DNA of 64,000 nt from Siphonodentalium dalli (GCA_032622095.1 CP136068.1:14239729-14303728), one strand, 5' to 3'; counted from the stretch's first letter, positions 34,631-46,559 are shown. The notes: generated by a model from the letters alone, not told the origin. Program-made: numbers and translations.

Positions 34631-35974
34631 TTATATATATTCCAAAAATTCTTTGCGATCAACAATTATGTCTCGGGAACAAACACCGATCAATCAAACA
34701 TCGAGAAAAGAAACCGAGTTTTCATAATTTCATAATAAGTTTGAGCCATATATTGCCATGGGTTGGCGTCCGACGTGCGTGCATCAATCGACAATTTCCG
34801 TTGGCACGCCCCACAGGCCACATCACCCATATCGTAACCAAACTTCAAATGGATCTTCGGGGAGCCATCGATTTGTTCCGAAATGCATTAACACATTCAT
34901 GACCGCCAACAATCGTCTTCGATTTCAAATTTGAATCAATGGGCATACACTGTAGCCCGCATTTCTTGGAGAATTAAAAAAAAAATGTAAAATCATGTTT
35001 AGGATCACCTCTGGATGGAAGCTATCGAATTTGATCGATATTCAATGAAAAAACGGCAGCCATTTTGGATTTTACTCTTTGCATGACTAATTCCTTCGGC
35101 ACACTCTTCGTGCCACATCCCTCACCCAATCGTCGCCAATCTTCACGTGGTTCTTCTGGGTGACCTCTAAAATGAGGGATCTATTTATTCTAAATTAATT
35201 ATAAAACATGGCCACCAGAAGCCTTCTTTGATGTCACGTTTGAATCCATCGGCACACCCTGCAGTCCAAATTTATTGCAGAAATGTTTGAAATGAAAAAA
35301 TTTCATCGACACAATACAATTCATTTACTGAAACTTTTTGACTTTCCTTATTCTCTAGAATTCGATTGACATCTCAGCATAAAATTGGAGCCTCCTCAAG
35401 TTGAACTACAGTACCATTGACACTTTCGTTTAGATTGTTCTGGTTAATTTGAATAAATAATGCTGACATCGTGTCAAACACATGTGTAGCTGCTGTCCGC
35501 GTACACGTGTGCTTTCTGAAAGACATCGATTAAGATTATCGAGAAATAACCTTAATGGCTAAATAAGTGGCAGAATTGGTTTACAGTATTCTCTTAATTG
35601 ACAACTTAGTATGATTAAATTATTTTAATTTGTTTTTCAATTCAGTATTTGTCACTAAAAACAAGCATTCTGATTGGCCGAGAGCGGCTAACTTTAGTTT
35701 TCGATTCACCGACATCGGCCGCTTCAGCGTGCATCAAATCTGAATGTAGCACGGTAAAATTTCATCGGCGCAGAACGGAGTAGCGAAACAGGCCAACCCG
35801 CCCCACAGGAAATTGTTACGGAGCAGTGTTCCAAGTAACGCAATGAACAAACCCAACGATTTGTGCACAGTGACAAAGTCAAAATGAAAGTCTCGATTCG
35901 TGTCATGAAAATGACTAAATGATACTTTTTATAGAGTTTTGTTTTCCAAATTCCTTGCTAGATTGAATTACAAT
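34631..35974. other. No gene seen
   Basis: Phrases such as ATCTTCGGGGAGCCATCG and GGTTCTTCTGGGTGACC (34850, 35150) recur with similar spacing, each after CCACATC.C.CA.CC words, hinting at an old tandem repeat of about 300 bp. No coding support. Confidence 0.45.
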
Positions 35975-36120
35975 GGAGATAAACGTACCCTGTTTCGTTG
36001 TACATTCTGGGATTCGAGCATGAAAACAGTTTGTGAACTCGGCGGCAAGCCGGCTCGTTCACAAACTGTTTTCATGCTCGAATCCCAGAATGTACAACGA
36101 AACAGGGTACGTTTATCTCC
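35975..36120. repeat. Perfect inverted repeat, 64-bp arms, 18-bp loop
   Basis: 35975-36038 and 36057-36120 are exact complements with no mismatch. The loop 36039-36056 (TCGGCGGCAAGCCGGCTC) can fold further. Neither side shows TIR-element landmarks. Confidence 0.97.
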
Positions 36121-36193
36121 TAAATAATATGAAAGATGATTCCATGATCTGGACGACTCGATAATATCATGGCAACTAATTATGTGTGACATA

Positions 36194-37291
36194 CAGGGTT
36201 CGCGCTGCCTATTGCCAATTTAGCAAATTGCTATAAATAAAATGAAATGGCTCCAAAAAAAATCCCGATTGGCTACAAAAAGTGGCACCTAGCTTTTTGG
36301 CATTTGGCAATTGGTACCCATCGGGCATATAATAAAGCTTGCAGTCAATCGGTCGGAAACAAAACACACATCGATATCCGGTCGCGACATAGCTAATTGG
36401 GTTCTAATTGAAAGCGTATAATAGATTCGCGGCTTATGTCAGATCGACTTATTTTTTCGCTGTGGTGGAAGGGTTTCGAATTTCTACTCGATACTAACAC
36501 TAAGTACGGCTATTGACTCCAATTTGACAAACATTAGCCAAACAAAGGTCTTCCTGAAGTCTACATCGTTAGGAAGCTGTGTATTGATAGCAGGTGTTAG
36601 ATGAATTATCCTAAATATGTCATTCGTAACTCAGCTTTCACAAATTGTGAAATACGGCAAATATGAATCGTAAGCGCAAGTTAGATTTCAGCAACAATGC
36701 ATCAGACACGCAACATCCTTCTAAAATGAAGAAAATTACTGATTTCTTCGGACATTCAGACATTACCGATAGTCCAAATACAGCGGTTGATTTAACATCG
36801 ATGTGTGCTACACCACCTAAACCGAGCAACATACTAGTGTCCAATGTCACGAGAACGCCACAAAAAGTTGCAAGTTCGCCAAAACGAAAATTCCGAAATG
36901 AGTGGAAAATATCTCGCGAATGGCTATCATTCGATGGAGACAACAATGTTATGTTCTGTTCTACATGCCGTGCTGCGAATGTATACAACATGTTCGTATC
37001 TGGTTGTAGTATCATGAAGAAAGATATTATTCTGAAACACGAGCTAACCAAAGGTATGTGTACTATGTTTAAAAAATTAGATTTAAATATCACGCTATGT
37101 ACAACGGGGAGTAAATAAATAAATATATACATATAATAGGTAATTTGCTTGTTTGTTGAGCCAAATTCAAAAGTGGCACCAAAAAGTATTGGTCGGAAAA
37201 AAGTGGCAACAGAAAGTATAAAGTGGTTCTAACAATAATGCAATTGGCAACAGCGTTGGCACCTGGACATTTTGGGCCAGCGCGAACCCTG
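36194..37291. mobile_element. hAT element (1098 bp) with perfect 8-bp target duplication
   Basis: The tips are CAGGGTTCGCGCTG and its exact complement CAGCGCGAACCCTG. GTGACATA flanks both sides (36186-36193 and 37292-37299). Subterminal TGGCAC/TTGGCA words recur. It retains the first part of a transposase (36663-37118) but not the catalytic domain. Confidence 0.95.
36663..37118 (+). pseudogene. N-terminal part of a hAT transposase with TTF/BED-type zinc finger
   Basis: A 151-codon frame from a good ATG. It has a basic start (MNRKRKLDF), a KMKKITDFFGH stretch like the N termini of ZNF862/KIAA1586-like hAT transposases, and then WKISREWLSFDGDNNVMFCS followed by TCRAANVYNMFVSGCS and KKDIILKHELTKG, which gives the expected Cys...Cys...His spacing of a TTF/BED finger. 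The RNase-H-like catalytic core and dimerisation region are absent, so it is a truncated derivative. The frame leaves the family after ELTKG (AA then GTATGTG), which looks like an intron donor read through, so an intact relative may splice here. Confidence 0.7.
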
Positions 37292-37299
37292 GTGACATA

Positions 37300-37985
37300 T
37301 ACCCACTAACTCAGCAGACTGGACACTCGTGTGGCAAAGTAAGAAACCCGGACATTGTGTTTGGTTTAAACAATATTTTATTTGAACACTAAACAGAACA
37401 GAAATACAAACAAAAAATACATAACATATAATCTCAAATTGTTCAAAAGAGGATTGAGCAACAAGCTTGGGGGCTTTTGTTAAGTCCTATCCTCAGAAAA
37501 TAAATGTTACCCCAATTGATACCATTGGGGTATAGACCCCAATTGATACCGTTGGGGTATAGCAGACGGGTTTTGTTCTGTATGGTCCGAATAATAAAGT
37601 TTATAGATGAAGGGATAGGATAGAGAAAGGGAAAGGGAGTGCAGATAGTAGTTGAAAAGAGGTAGATAAACTTACCATAAACATCATAATAATATATGTC
37701 ACGGAGAGTATTGTATCATGTTAAATTGATCACCATTTATTGTCACAAGCCAATGAAGAATCTAAATTCAAAACAAATTTGATCACGCTACGACCCAATT
37801 GGAGAGAATTCGAAAAATAGCGGGTTATCAGAATTATTTCCATTCCATTAATGAGCTGTTTAGTTAATGTATTTAATAAGTATTTAATAAGTGACGAAGT
37901 GTGTATGTACCATAACTAATTATTCAATTATAGAGGGCGAGGTGGTAGGGCTAAAACACGCGCAGTGACTATAATTTAAGACATT
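37300..37985. repeat. No gene; short double palindrome at 37511-37562
   Basis: ACCCCAATTGATACCATTGGGGT is repeated as ACCCCAATTGATACCGTTGGGGT (spaces ignored, each unit under 24 bp and self-complementary at the ends). The rest of the interval is unremarkable. Confidence 0.6.
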
Positions 37986-37999
37986 TACATATAGTTTAT

Positions 38000-39960
38000 T
38001 AGTAACGCGCGTGTTTGGGCTTAAACCACCTTACCCGTTAGTCAGAAAACGCCCAGTACAGATAATGAACTTCTGTACAACATCGAAATTTTTTATGTTC
38101 AAATCATCAGCGAGTTCAGGCGACCCATACAGAAGTACATCAGATGATATTCTAATTGGTGGCAAATCAGCTAACATTTCAGTTCTTGCTTGAGTATATA
38201 ATGGACATTTCAAGAGAAAATGATATGCAGATTCAATTTCAAAGCCACCACAAGGACACATTGGGGACTCTTTAAGGTGACAAGGTCTTTGTTCAGGTTA
38301 CTGCATCCCAATCCGATTCTAGTATGATAAACTTGAGCTTTACGAGAATAACTATGATAATAAAATTTAGCAATCTTTGAACGACCAGTGTTAATGTTTC
38401 GTTTAAATTCTGTTAACGTTTCTGAAGACCTCACTGAGTCCGATAGGCTGTTCCAAGCACGTGTGGCAGATGGTAGAAATGTATACATGTAGTAATTATT
38501 AATACTATCAGGCGGGTGGATGCTAGGGTGTCTAAAGTTGTAGCCAGTTGAGGAAGAATCAGGTGGAATCATATTAGATAAGTAGGATGGAGCTCTGTGT
38601 TTTGTCATATTGTAAAACTGAACTAATTTATGCTTATGCCTGCGTTGTGCAAGCGGTTCCCAACCTGTTTCAAGTAATAATTTCCTATCGCTAGCACTTC
38701 TGGTTCCCCCGTGACTATTCTTGCCATTTCATAGTGGATATCCTCAATTCTATCACTCGTATACTTGGGGATATTATCCCATACAGGTGATGCATACTCT
38801 AGGATAGGGCGAATAAATGAAAAATATATTGTTTCAAGAGACTTTCTGCTTAATCTAAATGTATGTCTTTTTACAAGGTTAACTCTCTTCCATGCCTTAT
38901 CGATTATGCTACAGACGTGACTTTCCCATGACCCAGAACTATCGAATGTGACACCAAGATGTTTGTGACTACTTACTTCAGTTATTTCAGATCCATTCAT
39001 GAAGAGGGGCGGATGGTCTATGTTTGTTGCTTTCATTGATACTACTATGGCTTCGGTCTTTAGGGGGTTAAACTTTACTAACCACTTTTGTGACCATTCA
39101 AAAATAGTACTAATATCTTTGTTGATTATTTCAGCAGCGAGAGTTGGGTTTTCAACACATAAGTATATCGATGTGTCATCTGCAAAAAGACTGATGTTAC
39201 ACACTATTTTGTCAGTTATGTCATTTATGTAAATAAGAAGTAATAGCGGTCCGAGGATAGACCCCTGGGGCACGCCCGCAGATATGCATTTCCAATCTGA
39301 ACTAACATTATCTATAAATACTCTATGTTGTCGACATTCTAAGTATGATTCTAAAAGTTTAAGTAAGTTATCTCCGAATCCCATTTGCCTAATTTTAAAT
39401 AGGAGACCCTTATGCCAGACCTTATCAAAGGCTTTACTAATGTCACAAAATATACAGCGCACCTCCTTACCATCATCTAGGGATCTAATAATATAATCAT
39501 ACACATCAGTAATTTGGTACACTGCGGAATCACCTGTTGTAAAGCCAGACTGATTGACAGAGATGAGGTTGTGTTCATTAATGTATGCGGACATATATTT
39601 ATAAATACACTTTTCGTACGTTTTGGATAAACAACTTAATAGTGAGATAGGACGATAGTTCGATATGATGCTAGGATCACCGGTTTTAAAAACGGGAGTA
39701 ATGTTTGCTTTTTTCCATTCGCATGGGTAATACATCTTTTTGGTGAATATATTAAAGACGTGCGCAAGGGGTTTACTAAGAGATGAAGCAGTTTTTCAGT
39801 ATACGGGGACATTGTGTTTCTGTGGCGCACGTCGCCAATTTGATTGTTACGGGTGATATCGTCTTGACTGACTGTCTTCCCATCACCCCTGAATGTGGTG
39901 ACAGATTATATGATGAAGATGGCCGAATTAAGTTGGTTGTTTTTTGGGTTACGTTCATAG
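38000..39960 (-). pseudogene. Non-LTR retrotransposon, reverse transcriptase to C terminus, frameshifted
   Basis: The main open block (39735 to 38623, 370 codons) carries reverse transcriptase motifs in order: NYRPISLLSCLSKTYEKCI; NQSGFTTGDSAVYQI; CDISKAFDKVWHKGLLFKI; AGVPQGSILGPLLLL; the catalytic LFADDTSIYL; and the thumb HKHLGVTFD. After a frameshift near 38610 come a block with FRHPSIHPPDS, FLPSATRAWNSL and HTRIGLGCSNLN (38608-38210), and after another shift the zinc-knuckle-like CPCGGFEIESAYHFLLKC (38261-38031). Upstream, in broken frames, LAHVFNIFTKK precedes the main block. The endonuclease domain is missing, so the copy is 5'-truncated and inactive. It fits the CR1/jockey group; the exact clade is not decided. 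Confidence 0.88.
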
Positions 39961-40227
39961 TGTGCAGACTCGTTTTTTTTAATACGCCGTGTTACGGCGA
40001 TGGTACGAAAAGCGGTTCATATGTATATAGGCACCTACTTGGTCGATATAATGAGTGAATACTATGAATATACATGTGTGAGTGGAACAGAGTAGGAATA
40101 ATGCGAGTGAGGTTTTGGGAATTTTTTAATTAACTTGAGTGAATTTTTTGTTTGTTTGTTTTATATTTGTTTGCAGAAAAGTATGTATCGTTTATGCAAT
40201 CCCGGCATTACACACTAAATAAAAAGT
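39961..40227. other. No gene seen
   Basis: A short gap between the retrotransposon and the palindrome array, with T-rich stretches near 39976 and 40150. Confidence 0.4.
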
Positions 40228-40625
40228 TGCTAAATTAACCCCAAAAGTAGTTAATTTTTACTACTTTTGGTAGTTCGTATTCATGTCGCTACCTTGGGAG
40301 GTTAATTTTACTACCTGGCGGGTAGCTAAACAATTAAATACCTTTGGTAGTTAAAATAACTACCTTCAGTGGTTGAAATAACTACCTCTTGGGGCTATTT
40401 TAACTACCCAAAGGTAGGCTAAATTTTAACTACTTTAGGTAGTGGGATGAATATGAACTACCCAGTATTTAAATTTACTACCAAATTTGGAATTTTTGCT
40501 ACCTGCGGGTAGTTAATCTGATAACTACTATTGGTGGGAAATTATTCTACCTCGAGTGGTTGTTCTAGCTATTTTAATAGGTATTCAAAGGGGTCCAATC
40601 TAATCACTCAAAGTAGCCATTTAAT
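40228..40625. repeat. Array of ACTACC / GGTAGT inverted units
   Basis: Over ~400 bp the words ACTACC, GCTACC, GGTAGT and GGTAG occur about twenty times, alternating in orientation with a step of roughly 20-30 bp. Examples are TACTACTTTTGGTAGTT, ACCTTTGGTAGTTAAAATAA and TTTTAACTACCCAAAGGTAG. It is degenerate, so copies are old or under loose constraint. No frame is open through it. Confidence 0.85.
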
Positions 40626-40984
40626 CAACTTTTAGTGGATAATATTGCCTCTAAAGATATTAATGACATGTGGACCACAAAATATGACAATGGAGAAAAT
40701 AATTTCAATATTTATTCAAAATAAACAAATATATATAGTTCAGAGCATTTGTGCTTTTAGCTTAAAATAATTTGCAACACAAGGCCTCTTACCAGGAATA
40801 AGTACATTAGCCTACACAAAAAAAAAACAATGTAAATTTCGTGAAAATTTGACCAAGGGAATCTTATCAGACATCAGAAACTTATTTTATCTAAATAATT
40901 GATAATGTACCCAAAAGGGTTGTAATCTGGGTCGTCAAATTTTAAAAACAGCAATAAACTGAAATGGAGTGTCATTTCGTAGAT
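40626..40984. other. No gene seen
   Basis: AT-rich; contains A9 at about 40820. Confidence 0.5.
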
Positions 40985-41440
40985 TCTGTTGAAATCACTC
41001 TTAAAGAAGCAAAATGAGCAATAAAGAGCGTTCCTTATCACATTAGAAAATATGTAGAAAAATTGCGGGTAACAATGCCTTTGACCCCCAGATGACTTAG
41101 GGGTGGGGGATTTCCAAAAATGATATAACCAATAAAGAGCGCTTCTTATCAGTTCAAAAGATATCTGTGGAAAATTGCACAAATGTAAAATAATGCATGG
41201 TTAATGTCATGTTAATTGCGGGTAAAAGCGCCTTTGCCCCCCCCCCCATGAAGTGGGGGGGGGGGGGGCAAAAAAATAACGTGACAAATAAAGAGCGTTT
41301 TTTATCAGTTCAGAAGAAGTGGGGAAAATTGCACAAAAGTAAAATAATGCATGGTTAATATCATGTGATTGATGCTGTGGGCATCAAATATTTAAATATG
41401 CACTACTAATCAGCAATAAAGAGCATTTATTATCCACTTA
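40985..41440 (+). repeat. Four spaced AATAAAGAGCG repeats in a degenerate ~130-160 bp tandem
   Basis: CAATAAAGAGCGTTCCTTAT (41017), CAATAAAGAGCGCTTCTTAT (41129), AAATAAAGAGCGTTTTTTAT (41286) and CAATAAAGAGCATTTATTAT (41414). Each is followed within 50 bp by AAAATTGC-type words, and the second and third also share AATAATGCATGGTTAAT. A tandem repeat of about 112-157 bp is implied. Confidence 0.85.
41237..41268. repeat. C11 / G14 facing homopolymers
   Basis: A C-run (41237-41247) and a G-run (41255-41268) separated by ATGAAGT can form a strong hairpin or quadruplex/i-motif structures. Confidence 0.95.
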
Positions 41441-42149
41441 ATAGATGTAACTTTATCCGGAGTTATATTGCAGCTGCTGTTTATCCCAGATACTGGGTCT
41501 TTATTCTATTCCAAAAAATGTCGTATTGGGACATTTTGATCTATTTTAGAGATATTTATTTGTTCAAAGATATTTATATATAAACAGAAAAGTTCACTTT
41601 GTTGGCTTTGCAATACTAATGGGAGTGCATGAACTAATGGTTGTGTCGTTTATATGGGGTTGTGGACTACACAAGACTCTATAAACAATTCCAAAGAACC
41701 TACATGTACATCTTCAAAATATTGTTTTATAACTTTAACCGACAATAAAAAATACGTAAGTACCATTCGGACATGATATCAGTCTTCAACCCAGAGAACA
41801 TTGCGGGCATGGATTAGTATCCCTTGTCACCACTGGGCGGAGACACTCTCCCGTATCATTCATTAAGAGCATCGAAACACCAGGTGCGTGGCATCCGAAA
41901 TAGTATTATAGTCTATTTCATACCATTTCAGTTGAGTAGAGTCACAACAGCCCTCGCACCTCGCATAGCCATTAGCCAAAAGATAATTTTATAATTTTGT
42001 GTAGTCCACTTGAGGTAAAACACACCACTCTAGTTGTTATATGCAGTGAAAAACATATTATTTACCAAATTGCCATAATGTTTACAAGGAAAACATACTT
42101 TTTTGCCAACAATTGCACAGAGGCTGACATAATTTCATTATGATATTTA
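41441..42149. other. No gene seen
   Basis: No repeats or coding frames that I can support. Confidence 0.5.
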
Positions 42150-42346
42150 AAATTTGGCAATGGATAAAAATAATACCCATATAGTTTAACGAGATACAAG
42201 GCTTATTTTCACTTGTATATATAATTCACCAAATGGGGACCTTGCTAAAGCTTGGTTCCCCATTTGGCATTTGCTGAATCATACTCGCGAAAACAAACCT
42301 TGTATCTCATAAAACTGTATGGATATTCTATATTTAACCATTCAAC
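42150..42346. mobile_element. Fold-back MITE-like palindrome (~197 bp)
   Basis: The outer arms pair AATGGATAAA with TTTAACCATT less well, then CCCATATAGTTTAACGAGAT with ATCTCATAAAACTGTATGG, then ATACAAGG with CCTTGTAT. The centre pairs ACCAAATGGGGACC with GGTTCCCCATTTGGC around 42255. Arms are ~85 bp. Target duplication not clear. Confidence 0.7.
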
Positions 42347-44254
42347 CAACTCACCGATGCGCTGCCCGGGAGTGACAACAGTCGTACCTCTCTCCCCTTG
42401 TGTCGCTATTCTCTCGGGATGAATTACGCAGGGTACAGATTCGCCAACAAGTAAATGTATAAGGGCAATTGAACATCATCACCAATCACCATTATCAAAA
42501 GAAAACTGTTTCCACATAAATGGGGCCGACCTAACCAGCAAGCGACTCAATTGTTGTCAGTGATCTGATAGTAGAGCGAGATCTCTTGGAGATCCCAGAA
42601 TTGTGGACAACAACTGCAAACGAGGTAATTAGTCCAGGTAGAGGACAACTTTAGTACAATATTGGTCAATGACATGGTACCACACGTCATTCGGAAAATT
42701 TAACAATGACTGGCAGTCTAAATATATGACTAGATGTGTTTTAATTCATGCTAGGAACAATGATGACATAGCCATGTCGTTTTCACTAGCCATGTATATT
42801 TCACTCAAACCAATTAACCAAGCTTGTGTGGGTATCGTGCTTTGCTTTTCCAGTATATACCAAAATCATCAAATAAAATCATAAATGTGACATCAGATTT
42901 CTCCCCTGATGTACCGTTATGAAACTACTGAAATGTGCCAAAATTGGGTATAAGTCAAAACATTGAGTATGTGGCTCTTGGGTTTGGGAGAAAAATAATC
43001 CATGACCTGGGATGTGGGCATAGAAAAATCTCATCTTCGGGACCAGCTATTGGGTCCGGACAATCGGCCGAAATATCTTGCCTCTCGGGGTGAGATCTTT
43101 CCATCCCTACACCTCAGGTCAGGATGAATAATATTATTTTTATCTCAATCTAACTTCAGCTGAACATGCACTGCGCCCAAAATGTTTAGCATTCAGAATT
43201 TTTTATTTCTGGTATAGTTACAAAGAGCTTATAAAGTCAATGAAAATGTCCCTGATTCTAATCAGATGTTCATGACATGCATGTGCTATCAACTGATACA
43301 GATGACAATCAGCCATGACATGGGGATACACCTGTTGCGTCTTGTCAATACAAAAGAACGATCAAGTTTTACATGTGTATATCATCTGGATTCACATGTG
43401 TATAATCAGTTCTCATTAAAATTAGGCTCTCAGGCTGGAATAAGCTACACATAACAGTCCTAATGAATATACACATGTAACTATAAGTCACATAACCGCC
43501 ACTATAAATAGTTTATGCATGCAATTCCTGTTGTATAACATCAAGGCGCAGTTATACGATTGACAGAATGTTGTCTCCTGTTACTTGAATTTTGGCGAAT
43601 AAGAAAAACGGGTGCTAACTGTTGAAATTCTTGGAAATACTTAATTCTATTCTCCTTGATGGCTATTATTGATAATTTCTGGACTCTTCAAATGGACACA
43701 CATTAGTGTTAAATTAGTTGTAATCACAAATTTGTGAACACTGAAATAAGCATTGTGACCAGATATGACAGGAAACTTATTATGCTATTTTAGCTATGTG
43801 TCGACAAACTCTGGAGCCGATGAAAATCGTCAATATACTGATTGGCTTCATCACTTTACTGTTAAATGTTGTGATTGACTGACATTGATGTAAAGATTCT
43901 TGGGGATAATGGAAATACCAGATATTTTCTTCATGAATCTTTAATGCATATATAGCTTGTTCAAGAGTGTAATTTAGTTAGAACTGTTGTATTTATGTAA
44001 TACACACGCTTCACACATCTCGATGATACTGAAATTAATATATGAAATAATAGAAAAAAACTCTTCAAGGTGACATGCAACAGTTTTAGAGTGATCTGGG
44101 CCCCCACATCTGATCCCAAAAAGTGGAAAAATGTAGGTTGTGTTTGTGTAACTACCACACTTTTCAGTTAGATGAGAATCCATCCCATATTTTATGAGTT
44201 CAAGGAATACTATTTCACATGCGGAATATCCGTGTCGCACAATAGGCCCATAGC
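42347..44254. other. No gene seen in ~1.9 kb
   Basis: Short open frames only, none with a recognisable family. No tandem or inverted structure stands out. It may be intron or intergenic DNA. Confidence 0.5.
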
Positions 44255-44262
44255 CCCATAGG

Positions 44263-45708
44263 CAGTGTTCGCGCTGTCGGTAGCCAAATTAGCCAATGGC
44301 TAATCTTTTTCGAATTTGGCTAATAAAAATTTCATTTGGCTAAACTTTTGGCTAAACTTTTTTGACCCCAAATGGAGACTGACAGCATGATTTTTTGGCA
44401 AGTGGGTTTTCGTTGTGAACGATCTAGTCCGAAAACATCGTAAGTTGGAATATATCGCCGACTGTACAAAGGGAAACCCGATCGCGGACAGTACAAAGTA
44501 AAACCCGTCACTCTGCACGAAACAGCAAAAGGTCATTGTTTTACATTTAATCCGCTAATCCCACATTGTCTGTCTGGTCACTGACAGGGCTCCTGCACAA
44601 GGCATGTTTATGGTGACATTGTATTTATGACGGTCAAGGTTTATGAGCACCAATTGTAAGACAATAGCTTAATCAGCCAATGTGAATCACGACATATATT
44701 TTGTGGCTATTTGTCGTTTATACCGATGCATTCAAAATAATATGCATGCTTTTACGACAGATTGTAATTTGATAATGGCGTAACAATATTAAAGGTACGG
44801 TTGGCCTTGGCGGTGGGTATCCTGTGAAAATATTTCCACCCGTCAAAAACCGCCACAAACAGAAAGAACAACAAAATGTAGACAGACTTTGTCCGTATAC
44901 AAATAAGAAATATCGCTTAAACAGTATGTTATTGTCATATCTTTGACTATTGTTATGTAAACAAAATCATAAAAAGTTACTTTTCTGGTGTTTGTTTATA
45001 TTATGATGGTAAACATAAAGAGCGTTCTTTGTTGGTGAATTCCTGATATGGAACGAACAAAGAGCGTTTATGCCATTTGTGTGTGATTATCCAGCAGCAT
45101 TGTGCTGTCTTCTGTAACACAATCAGGCTCTTGCTTAGGTAAAATATAGTAAATCTTTATGAAAACATGCTGTTTACGCGATGGTCATGGTATATATGAA
45201 CGAAACCGTATGCGTTTTAATGTTTTTCTGTTTACGGTGATTGGAACAAATATGAATATTTTCGACAACTAAGGCCTCGCGTGCCTTTAAGTTATTAGTT
45301 TCAAGATGTCACTTAGATATTTTCGCAAGGATGATTAATATTTAATGATTTACAAAAAGATATTGATATAAAAAAAATGACATTAAAAAGGACAATCCCG
45401 GGTTACCCCCCCCCCCCCCAAATCGTTCTTTCACATAAAGATTAATAAATGTTTAATAAATGATATATATATAAATATGTTCAGTTCATCAAAATCAGTT
45501 AAATTATTGTGTGTTTTACCTGTGTCTGTTAGATTTGACGATTTAGTCATTAATTGTGAACCGACCAGAAAACGATGATTTAATTTGGCCATAGTTTTTT
45601 TTAATTTGACCAAAAAACATTTGGCTAAAGTTTTTTTCATTTGGCTAATATAATTTTCATTTGGCTAAACTTTTGGCTAAAGTTTTTTTCGGTCCAGCGC
45701 GAACACTG
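44263..45708. mobile_element. hAT element (1446 bp) with perfect 8-bp target duplication
   Basis: The tips are CAGTGTTCGCGCTG and exact complement CAGCGCGAACACTG. CCCATAGG lies on both sides (44255-44262 and 45709-45716). Subterminal TTTGGCTAA words are repeated at both ends. A family A MITE (44789-45290) is inserted in it, leaving ~0.94 kb of hAT sequence. No transposase frame. Confidence 0.95.
44789..45290 (+). mobile_element. TTAA-flanked MITE, family A, nested in the hAT
   Basis: It starts TTAAAGGTACGGTTGGCCTT and ends AAGGCCTCGCGTGCCTTTAA, so TTAA sits at both edges and the tips are inverted. It carries CAAAAACCGCCACAAACAG and two direct AAAGAGCGTT words (45017 and 45059). Confidence 0.88.
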
Positions 45709-45716
45709 CCCATAGG

Positions 45717-46275
45717 GGATAGCCCCAAAATTGTCTATTTGATCATATCAGATTTTGAAAACAATTTTGAGACAGTCCGTAAACTCTTCCTTTTCTGGTC
45801 AAATCGTATCATTGGCTCTGTATTCAATTAAAATTATAAGATATACTTTGTAAAAGAATGAATACATGTATCACTTGACTTTTCATTTTGCAGAAATATG
45901 CTATGTGTTGGTAGAAATCAACAGCGAAGGCTTTATCCTCAATCGGTGATGTGACAAAATATGGGGAGATAGCGAGGTCATGAAGTTTTCGCTCAAAATG
46001 CGAAACATATCTCAAAACATTGAAATGTTACGCCAAACATCACTAGATAGGAGCATTTCTAAAATATCGCATCTGACCGAAGTGGCAACCAATTAAATTC
46101 ATTATTTAGCCAAATGATGAAACCGGTTGCATATGTCACCTTTAACTGTAGATTAAAGATCCAAACATTTTCAACGTATTGTTCAGGTTTCTAAATCTGA
46201 GATAAAATGAACACATTGTTTGCATTCAATATGTGATTACATGTTATTTAGAAAACTTTCCTGTATTAATATAAG
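45717..46275. other. No gene seen
   Basis: Plain AT-rich sequence. Confidence 0.5.
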
Positions 46276-46412
46276 TTTAGTTGTGGTGTATTGATGGTAA
46301 CATGGCGTGACATTGACAACTTCGGGTTTATGTTCAACCGATTCACAAAGCGACAAGGTTGAACACAGGCTAAAAGTGGTCAATGTCATGACATGTTACC
46401 ATCAATCCACCA
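46276..46412. repeat. Palindrome with ~50-bp arms
   Basis: TTGTGGTGTATTGATGGTAA pairs with TTACCATCAATCCACCACAA (46393-46412), and the pairing continues inward through CATG, GTGACATTGAC/GTCAATGTCAT and GTTCAACC/GGTTGAAC. Confidence 0.88.
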
Positions 46413-46559
46413 CAATGGCGTACATGTATTTGTTCTGCCAACAGTCCTGGTCATTCACATTAATTTGGCACTTATTCCGCATAATGATCAGCAGAAAATG
46501 TCAAAATCTCCTAAACCTGAAACGGCCATCGAGAGACGATGAAACGGTCTTGGTTTCCG

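Noticed and set aside
35939-36192. Frames on both strands with near-identical peptides
   Set aside because: This is the expected result of the perfect hairpin at 35975-36120, not a gene pair.
36663-37118. Host zinc-finger gene
   Set aside because: It lies wholly inside a hAT with matched tips and an 8-bp duplication, so it is read as a transposase remnant.
40228-40625. CRISPR-like array
   Set aside because: Cores are short, degenerate and alternate in orientation, spacers are not uniform, and the DNA is eukaryotic with no cas genes.
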